Positions 1-8,297 of a DNA stretch of 64,000 nt are shown in pieces; the stretch's first letter is position 1; every line of letters begins with the position of its first letter. Both the position numbers and the translations under genes were made by a program. Below the pieces are notes generated by a model. That model saw nothing but the letters and a program-made list of their open reading frames with translations, searched no databases and was not told the origin of the DNA. Location: positions 62,001 through 126,000 of the forward strand of contig NZ_BLTE01000007.1 in NCBI RefSeq assembly GCF_013019105.1, read 5' to 3'. The stretch is from Fundidesulfovibrio magnetotacticus (GTDB lineage: Bacteria; Desulfobacterota; Desulfovibrionia; Desulfovibrionales; Desulfovibrionaceae).

Positions 1-18
1 GTTGCGTCCTTCCATCAT
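1..18 (-). CDS. Start of an unknown gene running off the left edge
   Basis: Two adjacent ATG codons on the minus strand (positions 18-16 and 15-13) are preceded by a perfect AAGGAGG Shine-Dalgarno sequence, 5 or 8 bases away. The reading frame stays open to the edge of the window (Met-Met-Glu-Gly-Arg-Asn). It lies downstream of, and on the same strand as, the AaeXAB-like efflux genes, so it may belong to that operon, for example as the outer-membrane partner. Only six codons are visible, so no function can be given. Confidence 0.4.
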
Positions 19-176
19 GCGCGCCTCCTTGGCGGCGTCAGCGGAGGCTTCGCGCGGACCGGAGCCCGTCCGGCATCGCGTGGCGCCCCTGGCATCGGTC
101 AAAGGTAGATTGTTCCTCCCGGCGCGTCAAACAAGCCAGGAAAGATTCCCCTCTCTCGCGCTCCTCCCCCCAGGAG

Positions 177-1313
177 CTACTGGAGCAGGGCCGGGGCGGG
201 CGGGACGCTCGACAGGTCCTGCGGCTTGTCGCCGGTCATCACCAGCACGGAGGCCGTGACCCCGGCGCGCAGGAGCACGCCCTCCTCCAGGCGCAGCAGG
301 CGCACGCGCACGGGGATGCGCTGGGCCAGGCGGATCCACTCGAAGGTGGGGCTCACGGTGGGCAGCAGGTCCTGCCCGGTGCTGCCGTCCTTCTGGAAGA
401 TGCCCCAGCCGATGCTCTCCACCACGCCCTGCAGGGGCTTGTCGGGGTAGCTCATGAGGGTCACCACGGCGGGGTGTCCGGGCTGGATGCGCCCCACCTG
501 GGTTTCCATGAAGTAGCCCGAAATCCAGAAGCTGGAGGCGTCCACCAGGGCCAGTGCGGGCTGGTTGGCCACGGCCTGGCTGCCCAGGCGCAGGTTCAGA
601 TTGGTCACGTAGCCGTCCACGGAGGCCTGCTGGCGCGTGAACTCCAGGTTGAGCCGGGCGTCCTCCAGGGCGGCGCGGGCGGCGCGCAGCTGGGGGTTGT
701 CCTCGCCCAGGGGGCCTCGCGCGGTCACGGAGCGGTCCAGTTCGGCGTCGGCCTGGCGCTTGGCCGCAGTCGCCAGGCGCAGGGCGGACTGGGCCTGCTG
801 GCGGCGGGCCTGCACGGTGTCGTGGGTCTCCTTGGACTGGTCGTAGGCCTGCACCGGGATGGTGGCCTCGGCCACCAGGGTGGAGGCGCGCCCCAGGTTC
901 TTGCGCGCCAGCAGGAGCTGGGCCTCGAAGTCCGCGATGCCCGATTCGGCCTGCTTCACCCGCGATTCGGCCTGGCGCACGGCCTCCTCGGCGGCGCGCA
1001 CCTGATGGTCCAGGGCCGCGAGGTTCTGCAGGGTCAGGTCCAGGTTGGCCTGGGCCTCCTTGAGTTTGGATTCGAAGGTGCGCGGGTCGATCTCGAAGAG
1101 CAGGTCCCCGGCCGCCACGCGCTGGTTGTCCACCACGGGAAGGCGCACGATGGGGCCCGACACGCGCGGCGACACCAGCACCACGTTGGCCCGCACCTGG
1201 CCGTCGCGGGTCCACGGGTTGACCAGGTACTGCCGGTACTTGAGGCCCAGGGCCAGCACGGCCAGCAGGACCACGGCAAGGGTTACGGCGGTTTTGCGGC
1301 GTTCGAAGCGCAT
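177..1313 (-). CDS. HlyD-family membrane fusion protein (AaeA-like efflux adaptor)
   Basis: 378 aa. A single N-terminal membrane anchor (about residues 8-25) is followed by a biotinyl-lipoyl-like half (residues about 50-75, around VSGPIVRLPV), a long Ala/Gln-rich coiled-coil hairpin (about 80-210) and a beta-barrel domain with the second lipoyl half. This is the layout of periplasmic adaptors that link an inner-membrane pump to an outer-membrane channel. The gene begins 4 bases after the stop of a DUF1656 gene and lies downstream of a FUSC pump, which is the aaeX-aaeA-aaeB gene set of aromatic carboxylate efflux, though with the pump gene first. The substrate cannot be read from the sequence. 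No outer-membrane factor gene is visible. Confidence 0.88.
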   Translation of the reverse strand: MRFERRKTAVTLAVVLLAVLALGLKYRQYLVNPWTRDGQVRANVVLVSPRVSGPIVRLPVVDNQRVAAGDLLFEIDPRTFESKLKEAQANLDLTLQNLAALDHQVRAAEEAVRQAESRVKQAESGIADFEAQLLLARKNLGRASTLVAEATIPVQAYDQSKETHDTVQARRQQAQSALRLATAAKRQADAELDRSVTARGPLGEDNPQLRAARAALEDARLNLEFTRQQASVDGYVTNLNLRLGSQAVANQPALALVDASSFWISGYFMETQVGRIQPGHPAVVTLMSYPDKPLQGVVESIGWGIFQKDGSTGQDLLPTVSPTFEWIRLAQRIPVRVRLLRLEEGVLLRAGVTASVLVMTGDKPQDLSSVPPAPALLQ

Positions 1314-1317
1314 GGCG

Positions 1318-1530
1318 TCAGCTGGGCAGGACGAAGGTCCCGAAGAGGCAGGCGAGGATGGCGCTCACGGCCAGGAACGCCAGGGCCGGGTTGGTGAAGT
1401 AGCGGCTCAGGCGCAGGGCGTTGAGCCGCCAGGCCAGCAGGCACGTGGCCAGCACCCCCAGGGCCGAGGCCAGGAAGAAGGGCGGGAAGTAGATCCCGAA
1501 GAGGTCGATCTCGTGGGGCACGCTGAACAT
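1318..1530 (-). CDS. DUF1656 small membrane protein (AaeX-like)
   Basis: 70 aa. It starts with MFSVPHEIDLFGIYFPP and has two hydrophobic helices (about residues 15-34 and 49-68), typical of the DUF1656/AaeX family in both length and the PHEIDLFGIYFP signature. An AGGAGG site lies 5 bases before the ATG. It sits between the FUSC pump and the HlyD adaptor, and its TGA is 4 bases from the adaptor start, so translation of the two is probably coupled. Its role in the efflux complex is unknown; the family is defined by this gene neighbourhood. Confidence 0.85.
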   Translation of the reverse strand: MFSVPHEIDLFGIYFPPFFLASALGVLATCLLAWRLNALRLSRYFTNPALAFLAVSAILACLFGTFVLPS

Positions 1531-1604
1531 CGGGCCTCCTGCTCCGGTTTGCCGCGTCTCGCTCCTGTTGTGAAAGACATGGCGTCCTTTATCAAGGCGA
1601 ATCA

Positions 1605-3896
1605 TCAGAAGCGCGTCTGGGCCAGCGCTTCCACGTCCAGCCGGGGGTGCAGCCCGTCCAGGGCCAGGGCGTGGCGCAGCACCGTGGAGACGCACTGGCC
1701 GAAGCAGAGGAGAAGGCGCTCGGAGTCGGGGTCGGCGGCGGCGTGCCGCGCGGCGCGCGCCTCCAGGTCCGCCAGGGCCTGATCGGCCTCGCCCGCCGCG
1801 AGGGCCGCCGGGGCGCCGGGACCGGCGGCCACGGCCACGCCGGGGCCTGGTCCAGGACCGGAACCGCCGGGGCCTTGACCGGGTCCGGAGCCGGGCGCGG
1901 GGGCGGGGCCGGTCCCGGAGGCGGGACCCGGCGCGGCGGCGGAACCCGCCCCGCCTGCCCGCGCGCCCACGGCCTCCAGCACCGCGCGCACCCGCTCCAT
2001 GCAGCGCTCGGCGGCGGCCCGGTCGCCCGGGTCCGGGTTGCCCTCGGTCAGGCGGCGGTAGTCCTGGCGCAGGCCCTCCACCTGGGCCGACAGCAGGTAG
2101 GAGCGCTCCACGTAGTCGGCCACCGCCCCGGCCCGATCGGGGGTGAGGTCTCGCGGGTCGAGCTTGCGGGAGGCCTCGTCCATGCGCCGGGCCAGGTCCA
2201 CGGGGCGCATGGACGCGGTGAACCGGGAGGGCGCGCGCGCGAGGCTTCGCCAGAGCGGCCCCCGCAGGGCGTCGGCGCGCTGGGCCAGGGCCGCGCGGAA
2301 CCAGCGGTCGTGGCTTACGAAGATGTTCTCCCCGCTCAGCGAATAGATGAACTCCGTGGAGAGGTAGCACAGCGTGAAGAAGAGAAAGAGCGAGACGGCG
2401 ATGTTCACCGCCGAGGTGATGTCGTAGGTGGGCGGCGAGGTGATGGCCGTGCCGCAGGTGAACATGAGAAGGATGCAAGGCCACGTGCCCAGCGTCTTGC
2501 GCAGGAACACCCAGAACAGCACTATGGCCGCCAGCATGGCCAGGGCGATCTGGTGGAAGGCGTAGAGCTTCGGGAAAAGGACGATGTAGAGCGCCAAAGA
2601 CACCACGTATCCCACGAAGAACGGCCACACCAACGTCTGCACCCGCGTGCGCGTGTAGAGTACCGACTGCAGCGTGAAAAGCAGCGAGATGTAGACGAAC
2701 TCCATCCCCGTAGGCACCTGCGTGTAGATGTAGGTCAGGAAGCAGGCCGAGAACATGGCCAGGAGGCAGAGCGTCAGGCGCAGGGCCTCGGGGTCCAGAC
2801 CCGTGAAGCCGCGCGGCTCGGGGGAGCGGTCCGGCAGCGGGGAGGCGTCGGCCAGGATGGCCTGGAGATGCCCGCTCATGCGGGCCGAAAGTTCCTCCAT
2901 CTCGTCCAGGCGCGCCTTGAGCACCAGAAGCGTCGTCCGGGGCACACCCATCGCGCCCCGGAGCGCGCCGGGGGCGAAGCCCAGGCGCACGCGGCGCACG
3001 GGCCGCGCGGGCGGGGCCTGCCCTGCCGCCAGGGCCCGCATGTGGGCGGAACGTCGGCCCAGTTCGTCCAGGAAGTCGCGCGCGCCCGTCAGGCAGGCGT
3101 CCAGGGGGTTCACGCCGCCGCAGGACATGAGCGCGCGCACGGCCTGGCCCTGCACCTCCACCGCGCGCTCGGCCGTGCGCGCCACGGCGCGCCAGGCGTG
3201 GCGCTCCTCGAAGGTGCGCGGGTCCTCGATGATGCACTGCTCCACAAGCTCCTCGAAGTGCGCGGTCTGGCGCAGCAGCATGCGAGGGCGTCCATGGGGC
3301 GCTTCGGGCTCCTGGCCCTGGTAGCGCCCGGCGAAGAGGTCGCGAAGGATCTCGGCCTCCAGGGCGAGGATCCCGTCCAGGCTGGTCAGCAGGCCCGGCC
3401 GCGTGAGGCGTGGCCAGAGGAAGGTGTCCACCAGGTAGTGGACCAGCACGCCCAGCACCGTGGTCTGGGTGCGCGAGAGGATCACGTCGAACACGTCGGC
3501 GCTTTGCAGGTCGGAGTGGGCCACCAGCAGGAAGCTCACCACCAGGGCCTTCATCCAGAGGTAGGAGCGCTGGGAGGTGAAGCTCATGTAGCCCGCCACG
3601 GCGATCCACGCCGACATGGCCGCCATGAACCCCCAGCGCGACTGCGAGAAGTTGGCCACCAGCGCCACGGCCACCACGGCGGCGGCCAGCGTTCCCACCA
3701 CGCGGTTCACGCTCTTGAGGATGGAGGCCCCGTACGGGCCGCGATGCACTACGATGGCCGAAAGCGCCGCCCACTGGGGCTCGTCCCAGCCCAGGGCGTA
3801 GGCGACGCCCAGGGCGATCACCACCGAAAGGCCCACCTTGAAGCCCTCGCGGGCGTCTGCGGCGGCCTCCTGGGCGCGGGTGGGGGCGGCGCTCAC
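1605..3896 (-). CDS. FUSC-family inner-membrane efflux pump (AaeB-like)
   Basis: 763 aa with a GTG start preceded by GGAG. Two blocks of transmembrane helices are visible, residues about 20-165 and about 365-520, separated by a soluble region. That is the two-repeat fold of the fusaric acid resistance / AaeB family. A soluble C-terminal tail follows, containing a low-complexity stretch rich in Gly, Pro and Ala (about 650-690). The gene is first in a three-gene minus-strand set with DUF1656 and HlyD genes. The family exports aromatic carboxylic acids and other toxic organic acids using the proton gradient; the substrate here is not known. The Gly/Pro tail is unusual and may be a species-specific linker. 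Confidence 0.85.
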   Translation of the reverse strand: MSAAPTRAQEAAADAREGFKVGLSVVIALGVAYALGWDEPQWAALSAIVVHRGPYGASILKSVNRVVGTLAAAVVAVALVANFSQSRWGFMAAMSAWIAVAGYMSFTSQRSYLWMKALVVSFLLVAHSDLQSADVFDVILSRTQTTVLGVLVHYLVDTFLWPRLTRPGLLTSLDGILALEAEILRDLFAGRYQGQEPEAPHGRPRMLLRQTAHFEELVEQCIIEDPRTFEERHAWRAVARTAERAVEVQGQAVRALMSCGGVNPLDACLTGARDFLDELGRRSAHMRALAAGQAPPARPVRRVRLGFAPGALRGAMGVPRTTLLVLKARLDEMEELSARMSGHLQAILADASPLPDRSPEPRGFTGLDPEALRLTLCLLAMFSACFLTYIYTQVPTGMEFVYISLLFTLQSVLYTRTRVQTLVWPFFVGYVVSLALYIVLFPKLYAFHQIALAMLAAIVLFWVFLRKTLGTWPCILLMFTCGTAITSPPTYDITSAVNIAVSLFLFFTLCYLSTEFIYSLSGENIFVSHDRWFRAALAQRADALRGPLWRSLARAPSRFTASMRPVDLARRMDEASRKLDPRDLTPDRAGAVADYVERSYLLSAQVEGLRQDYRRLTEGNPDPGDRAAAERCMERVRAVLEAVGARAGGAGSAAAPGPASGTGPAPAPGSGPGQGPGGSGPGPGPGVAVAAGPGAPAALAAGEADQALADLEARAARHAAADPDSERLLLCFGQCVSTVLRHALALDGLHPRLDVEALAQTRF

Positions 3897-4035
3897 GGGG
3901 CGTCAGCTCCCGGAGGCGGGACGCGCAACGGCCCAAGCGCCCGGAGGATTCCCGCCGCGCCCGGACCGGTGGAACGGACGCCCGGACCGGCTGCGGCAGG
4001 CGGAGGCATGCCGTGCGCGCGCACGCCGCCCTGCC

Positions 4036-4683
4036 TCAGGAGGCCTCGCGCGCGGCCGTCCAGAGCCCCGCGCCCACCAGGGCCGCACCGCCCAGGCGCT
4101 GGAAGGCCCGCCCGGCCGCCGGGCTGGCCGCCGCGCGGCGCGCCCGGTCCGCCAGGAGCACGAAGCCCAGGGCGTTGACGAAGGCCAGGGCCGGGAACGT
4201 GGCCAGCACCACGAGCATCTGCGACCCCGCCTGGGGCCCCGGCGTGATGAACTGCGGCACGAAGGCCACGAAAAAGAGGATCGACTTGGGGTTGAGCGCG
4301 GTAACCACGTAGGCCTGGAGCGCCATGCGCCACGGCGAGCCCCCTCGCGAGGCCGCGGGCGCCGCGCCGGCCGGGACCACCGGCCCGGACCGGGCACGGC
4401 CGGAGCGACGCAGCATGCCCAGGCCCATCCACACCAGATAGGCCGCACCCGCCAGCTTGAGCGCCGTGAAGAGCCCCGCGCTGGCCTGCAGGAAGGCCCC
4501 GAGGCCCAGAAGCGAACAGCCCAGGGCCGTGGCGTCGCCCAGGGCCACGCCGAAGGCCGACCACCACGCGCGGCCAGCGCCCCGCGACAGGGAGAACCCC
4601 GCCACAAGGAGCACCGTGGGGCCGGGAATCACCAGGATCACGCAGGAGGCGGCCACGAAGGCCAGCCAGGCGTCCAGGGGCAT
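4036..4683 (-). CDS. LysE/RhtB-family amino acid exporter
   Basis: 215 aa, about six hydrophobic helices, with the N-terminal family signature VIPGPTVLLV (residues about 18-27) found in LysE/RhtB translocators. The family exports amino acids or related small molecules across the inner membrane; the substrate is not predictable from sequence. The gap to the FUSC gene downstream is about 140 bases and to the helicase gene upstream 127 bases, so it may be a separate unit. A GC-rich hairpin lies in its leader at about 4699-4718. Confidence 0.85.
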   Translation of the reverse strand: MPLDAWLAFVAASCVILVIPGPTVLLVAGFSLSRGAGRAWWSAFGVALGDATALGCSLLGLGAFLQASAGLFTALKLAGAAYLVWMGLGMLRRSGRARSGPVVPAGAAPAASRGGSPWRMALQAYVVTALNPKSILFFVAFVPQFITPGPQAGSQMLVVLATFPALAFVNALGFVLLADRARRAAASPAAGRAFQRLGGAALVGAGLWTAAREAS

Positions 4684-4810
4684 GGGAAAGGCTCCTTCTC
4701 CCCCGCGCGGGCGCGGGGCGTTGGGGTTGGGGCGTGTGGGACGTCCGTGGCCCGTCCGGGCGATCCGGTCCGGCGTCCGGCGCTCCCTGCCGCCGCATCG
4801 CCCGCAAGCG

Positions 4811-7800
4811 TCAGATGAGGCCCAGCTGCTGCTCCTTGCGCACCGTGCGCGCCACCAGGTGGGAGCGCCGGGCGTTCTCCATGTCGAGCTTCTTCAGGAA
4901 GCGCGAAGGCTTGAGCATGAGCAGCCGTCCGTAGAGTTCGCGCTTCTCGGCATGGCTCAGGTAGAGCCGCGTCCTGGCCCGGGTGAGCCCCACGTAGAGC
5001 AGGCGCTCCTCCTCGGCCTCGTCCGGGGGCGTCTCCGCCGGGCTCAGCTTGCCCGTGAGCCTGCCCATGCCCGCGAACGGCAGGATGCCGTCCTCCAGAG
5101 CGGGCAGGAACACGGCCTCGAACTCCAGCCCCTTGGCCGCGTGGAGCGTCATCACGCGCACCTTCTCGGCGCGGCGGCCCACCAGCTCCAGCTCGCTCTG
5201 CTCGTTCACGTGGGAGAGAAGCCCGGCCCAGCCTCCGTGGCGCACGTAGGCCTCGCAGAGTTCCCCGAACTCCGGCCCCTGCCAGAAGAGGTGCTCGAAG
5301 GGCGGCACGTCGCGCAGGTAGAAGGCGATCTCCTTCGGCCCCTTGGCCAGCACGCGGTCCGGGCAGGCCAGGGAGAGCGCGCCCTCCATGTCCGCCATGC
5401 CCAGGAAACGACCGGCGGCGTTGAGGATGGCCTTCACGCGCCCGTCGGCCCAGAAGGCCTCGGCCTCGGGCACCGAGCAGGGCACGCCGAAGCGCGTGAG
5501 CACCTTGGCGATGGGCGCCATGAGCCCCCGGAAGCGCACCAGCACCGCGATGTCCGCCGGAGAGAGCGCCGGGGCGCTCCCCCGCCGGTTCCTCGCCCCG
5601 GCCAGCGTGGCGGAGGTGGGTCCCAGGAGCTGGCGGATCTTCTCGGCCATCCAGGAAATCTCGCGCAGCCCCTGGGGCGCGGTGAACTCCATGATCTCGC
5701 AGGATTTCTCCCCGACGGCCCGCAGGGGCTTCGAGCGCGGGAAGAGCCCGTGGGCCAGGTCCAGCACGGCCTGGGCCGAGCGGTAGTTCTCCTCCAGCGA
5801 GACGGTGAAGAGCCCCGGCCAGAAGCCCTCCAGCTCGCGACGCACGTCGGCCGACGCGCCCCGGAAGCCGTAGACCGACTGCTTGGGGTCCCCGATGCCG
5901 AAGAAACCGCGCGACCCGCCCGCGAGCGAGCGGATGACGGCCAGTTGCAGGGGCGAAAGATCCTGCACCTCGTCCACCAGCACGTGCCGGAAGCGGTTGT
6001 CGTAGACCCCGGCCTCGATCTTCTCCAGCCAGAACTCCAGGAGGTCTGTGTGGTCGGCCAGGTTCCAGGAGGCCTTCTGGCGGGCGTAGCGGGCGGCGTG
6101 GTCCTCCCCGGCGGGCAGGGGGGCGTCCTGGCGCGGCGGGCGCGGCTGACCGGGCTCGGCCGGGGCGCGGGGCTTCTCGGGCCACACGGGCAGGGGGCGG
6201 CGGCGCATGCGCTCGCGGTCCAGGGTGAGCTGGGTCCAGGCCTGCTTGAGCCTGGGCCCCGCGAGCTCCGGGTTCACCTCGGCGAAGAGTCTGCGGGCGG
6301 CCTCCTCGGAGAGGATCACCGGCTTCTCGCCGTAGGCCTCGCTCCAGCAGTCGTAGGCGAAGGAGTGCAGGGTGCCCGCCCGCACGGGGACGTCGCCCAG
6401 GCGCTCGCGCAGTTCCTGGGCGGCGCGGCGCGTGAAGGTGACCACCAGCAGCTCCGAAGGGTCGGCCCCCTCCTCCAGGAGGCGGCGGATGCGGGCCATG
6501 AGGGTGTGCGTCTTGCCCGTGCCAGGCCCGGCCAGCACCAGCAGGCGCTGTTCCCGGGACTGGGCGGCGTGGCGCTGGCGCTCGTTGAGGGCGGGCGGCG
6601 CGCCGGGGAGCGTGGCGTGGCCGCCGGAGGTTTCCGGTTCGGCCGCGTCCTGTCCGAGGCTTTCGGGTCCGGGGCTTTCGGGTCCGGAGGGCTCGGGGTC
6701 TCCGGGCTCGCCCGCCCTGTCCGCGCGGGTCCTGCCCCGGCGCACCCGCGTGGCGCCCGGGGCCGGCCGGTCGGCCAGGGCCTGCCCGCGCACGGCCCGC
6801 GCCAGCTCCTCGGGGCTGAAGACCTTGATGCGTCCGTACTGGCCGTCGAACCCGGCCTGGCGGAACACCTCGCCCCGGCGCATTCGGCCCACGGCGTCGG
6901 CCAGCACGGGGGAGTCCTGGGCCAGGTCGTCCAGGGGGATGTTGGCCAGGATGGTCAGCTCGGGGCCGAAGCGTTTGGCCAGCCGGGCGTAGTGCGCGCG
7001 GACCTTCTTGGTGGACTCGCCCGCGCCGTGGATCTCGGAGAGGATCTCCGCCAGGGGGATGAGCGAGACGAAGCCCGGCTCGCCCTTGGGGTTGACGGGC
7101 TGTTCGCGGTCGGCCAGCTCCATGACGCGGTTGAGCACGCCCACGGTGAGGGGCTTGCCGCACACGGGGCACAGCCCGCCCTTGGCCCGCGTCTCGTGGG
7201 GGTCCATGACCACGCCGCAGGCCAGGTGGCCGTCCAGGTGATACTTGCCCTCCTCGGGGAAGAATTCGACGGTGCCGAGGAACTCGTGCCCCAGGCCCTC
7301 GCCGCGCAGGGCGCGGTAGATGCCCTCGTAGGAGAGCGTGCCGGAGAAGAGGTTGGCCTCGCGCCCGAGTTTTTCGCCGGAGTGGGCGTCGGAGTTGGAG
7401 ACCATGCGGTAGCGGTCCAGGCTGGAGAGCAGGCGGTTCATCTCGGGGTCGGAGGAAAGGCCCGTCTCCAGGGCGAAGATGTGTTCGGAGAGGCTTCCGA
7501 AGCACTCCTCCACGGAGTCGAAGCCGGACTTGGAGCCCAGGAGCGAAAACCACGGGGTCCAGATGTGGGCTGGCACCAGGTAGGCCAGGGGATCGGTCTC
7601 CAGGACCATTTCCAGGAGGTGGCGGCTGTCCAGGCCCAGGATGGGGCGGCCGTCGGAAGCCAGGTTGCCCACGCGCGCCAGACGGGCGTTGAGCTTTTCG
7701 GCGGCCTCGAAGGTGGGCACGTAGACCAGGTTGTGCACTTTGCGGACCTTGCCGCCGCGCTTGTAGATGGAGCTAATCTCGGCCGAGAGCATGAAGCGCG

Positions 7801-8065
7801 CGTGTCCGGGCAGGTGGGCGTCGGGCAGCCAGGGGATCTCGCCCTCCAGGCCGCGCGCGTCCTTGAGGCGCAAAAGGCCCTCGGAATCCGGCACGAGCTG
7901 TTCGCGCAGCTCCTCGAGCCACTGGGGGTGGGTGAAATCGCCCGTGGCCACCACGTCCAGGCCCTTGATCCCGGCCCACGCGGCCAGATGGCGCGGGGTC
8001 AGGCCCTTGCTGGTGGCCCTGGAAAACCTGGAGTGGATGTGCAGATCAGCCCTGTACTGGTCCAT
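4811..8065 (-). CDS. Endonuclease Q-like PHP nuclease fused to a UvrD/Rep superfamily I helicase
   Basis: 1084 aa. Residues 1 to about 425 form a PHP-type metallonuclease domain: DLHIH (7-11), TGDFTH (41-46), PAHIW (165-169) and the NSDAH motif (224-228), followed by a zinc-binding segment with C283, H290, C299 and C302. This arrangement matches endonuclease Q (COG1379), which cuts DNA 5' of deaminated bases such as uracil and hypoxanthine. A Pro/Gly/Glu-rich linker (about 435-490) leads to a helicase with Walker A GPGTGKT (513-519), DEVQDLSP, GDPKQSVYGFRG, EENYRS and a C-terminal VGLTRAR motif. The fusion suggests lesion cutting coupled to strand unwinding. Activity of either half is inferred from motifs only. 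Confidence 0.88.
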   Translation of the reverse strand: MDQYRADLHIHSRFSRATSKGLTPRHLAAWAGIKGLDVVATGDFTHPQWLEELREQLVPDSEGLLRLKDARGLEGEIPWLPDAHLPGHARFMLSAEISSIYKRGGKVRKVHNLVYVPTFEAAEKLNARLARVGNLASDGRPILGLDSRHLLEMVLETDPLAYLVPAHIWTPWFSLLGSKSGFDSVEECFGSLSEHIFALETGLSSDPEMNRLLSSLDRYRMVSNSDAHSGEKLGREANLFSGTLSYEGIYRALRGEGLGHEFLGTVEFFPEEGKYHLDGHLACGVVMDPHETRAKGGLCPVCGKPLTVGVLNRVMELADREQPVNPKGEPGFVSLIPLAEILSEIHGAGESTKKVRAHYARLAKRFGPELTILANIPLDDLAQDSPVLADAVGRMRRGEVFRQAGFDGQYGRIKVFSPEELARAVRGQALADRPAPGATRVRRGRTRADRAGEPGDPEPSGPESPGPESLGQDAAEPETSGGHATLPGAPPALNERQRHAAQSREQRLLVLAGPGTGKTHTLMARIRRLLEEGADPSELLVVTFTRRAAQELRERLGDVPVRAGTLHSFAYDCWSEAYGEKPVILSEEAARRLFAEVNPELAGPRLKQAWTQLTLDRERMRRRPLPVWPEKPRAPAEPGQPRPPRQDAPLPAGEDHAARYARQKASWNLADHTDLLEFWLEKIEAGVYDNRFRHVLVDEVQDLSPLQLAVIRSLAGGSRGFFGIGDPKQSVYGFRGASADVRRELEGFWPGLFTVSLEENYRSAQAVLDLAHGLFPRSKPLRAVGEKSCEIMEFTAPQGLREISWMAEKIRQLLGPTSATLAGARNRRGSAPALSPADIAVLVRFRGLMAPIAKVLTRFGVPCSVPEAEAFWADGRVKAILNAAGRFLGMADMEGALSLACPDRVLAKGPKEIAFYLRDVPPFEHLFWQGPEFGELCEAYVRHGGWAGLLSHVNEQSELELVGRRAEKVRVMTLHAAKGLEFEAVFLPALEDGILPFAGMGRLTGKLSPAETPPDEAEEERLLYVGLTRARTRLYLSHAEKRELYGRLLMLKPSRFLKKLDMENARRSHLVARTVRKEQQLGLI

Positions 8066-8167
8066 GTCGCCCCGCCTTGAGGATGGGGCAGACTAGCGTC
8101 TTCGGGCCGCGCGGGCAAGGCCCCCGGCCCAAGCCCCCGGGACGGGAACGGGCGGGCGCCAAGATGA

Positions 8168-8195
8168 AAAGGCCCCTGCGCGGACAAGGGCCTTT
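8168..8195 (-). terminator. Hairpin with T-tail: terminator of HD-GYP gene, or attenuator/sRNA end
   Basis: On the minus strand an 8-bp stem, AAAGGCCC pairing with GGGCCTTT, is followed by TTTTC and further T-rich sequence. It lies 100 bases after the HD-GYP stop and about 100 bases before the helicase start. A promoter-like site lies just upstream of it at 8241-8271, so it may instead end a short transcript. Confidence 0.55.
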
Positions 8196-8240
8196 CCAGC
8201 AGGGGAATCCTGCACGACTGTGGGGAGGAGTCGATGCGTC

Positions 8241-8271
8241 ATTATAAACCAGAAAGGAGGGAAACACGCAA
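8241..8271 (-). promoter_or_regulatory. Candidate promoter with consensus TATAAT box
   Basis: Read on the minus strand, TTGCGT (8271-8266) is followed after 19 bases by a perfect TATAAT (8246-8241). The spacer is longer than ideal. Transcription would begin near 8234 and run towards the endonuclease Q-helicase gene, first meeting the hairpin at 8195-8168. It could serve the helicase gene with a long leader, or a small RNA of about 70 nt. Confidence 0.4.
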
Positions 8272-8297
8272 GTCCCTCGCCGCGTTCTCCGCAATTT

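Noticed and set aside
1647-4178. An 843-codon plus-strand open frame
   Set aside because: Antisense to the FUSC and part of the LysE genes; no conserved motifs.
4457-8080. A 1207-codon plus-strand open frame
   Set aside because: It is antisense to the endonuclease Q-helicase gene and has only low-complexity Gly/Ala/His/Arg content. High GC leaves such antisense frames open.
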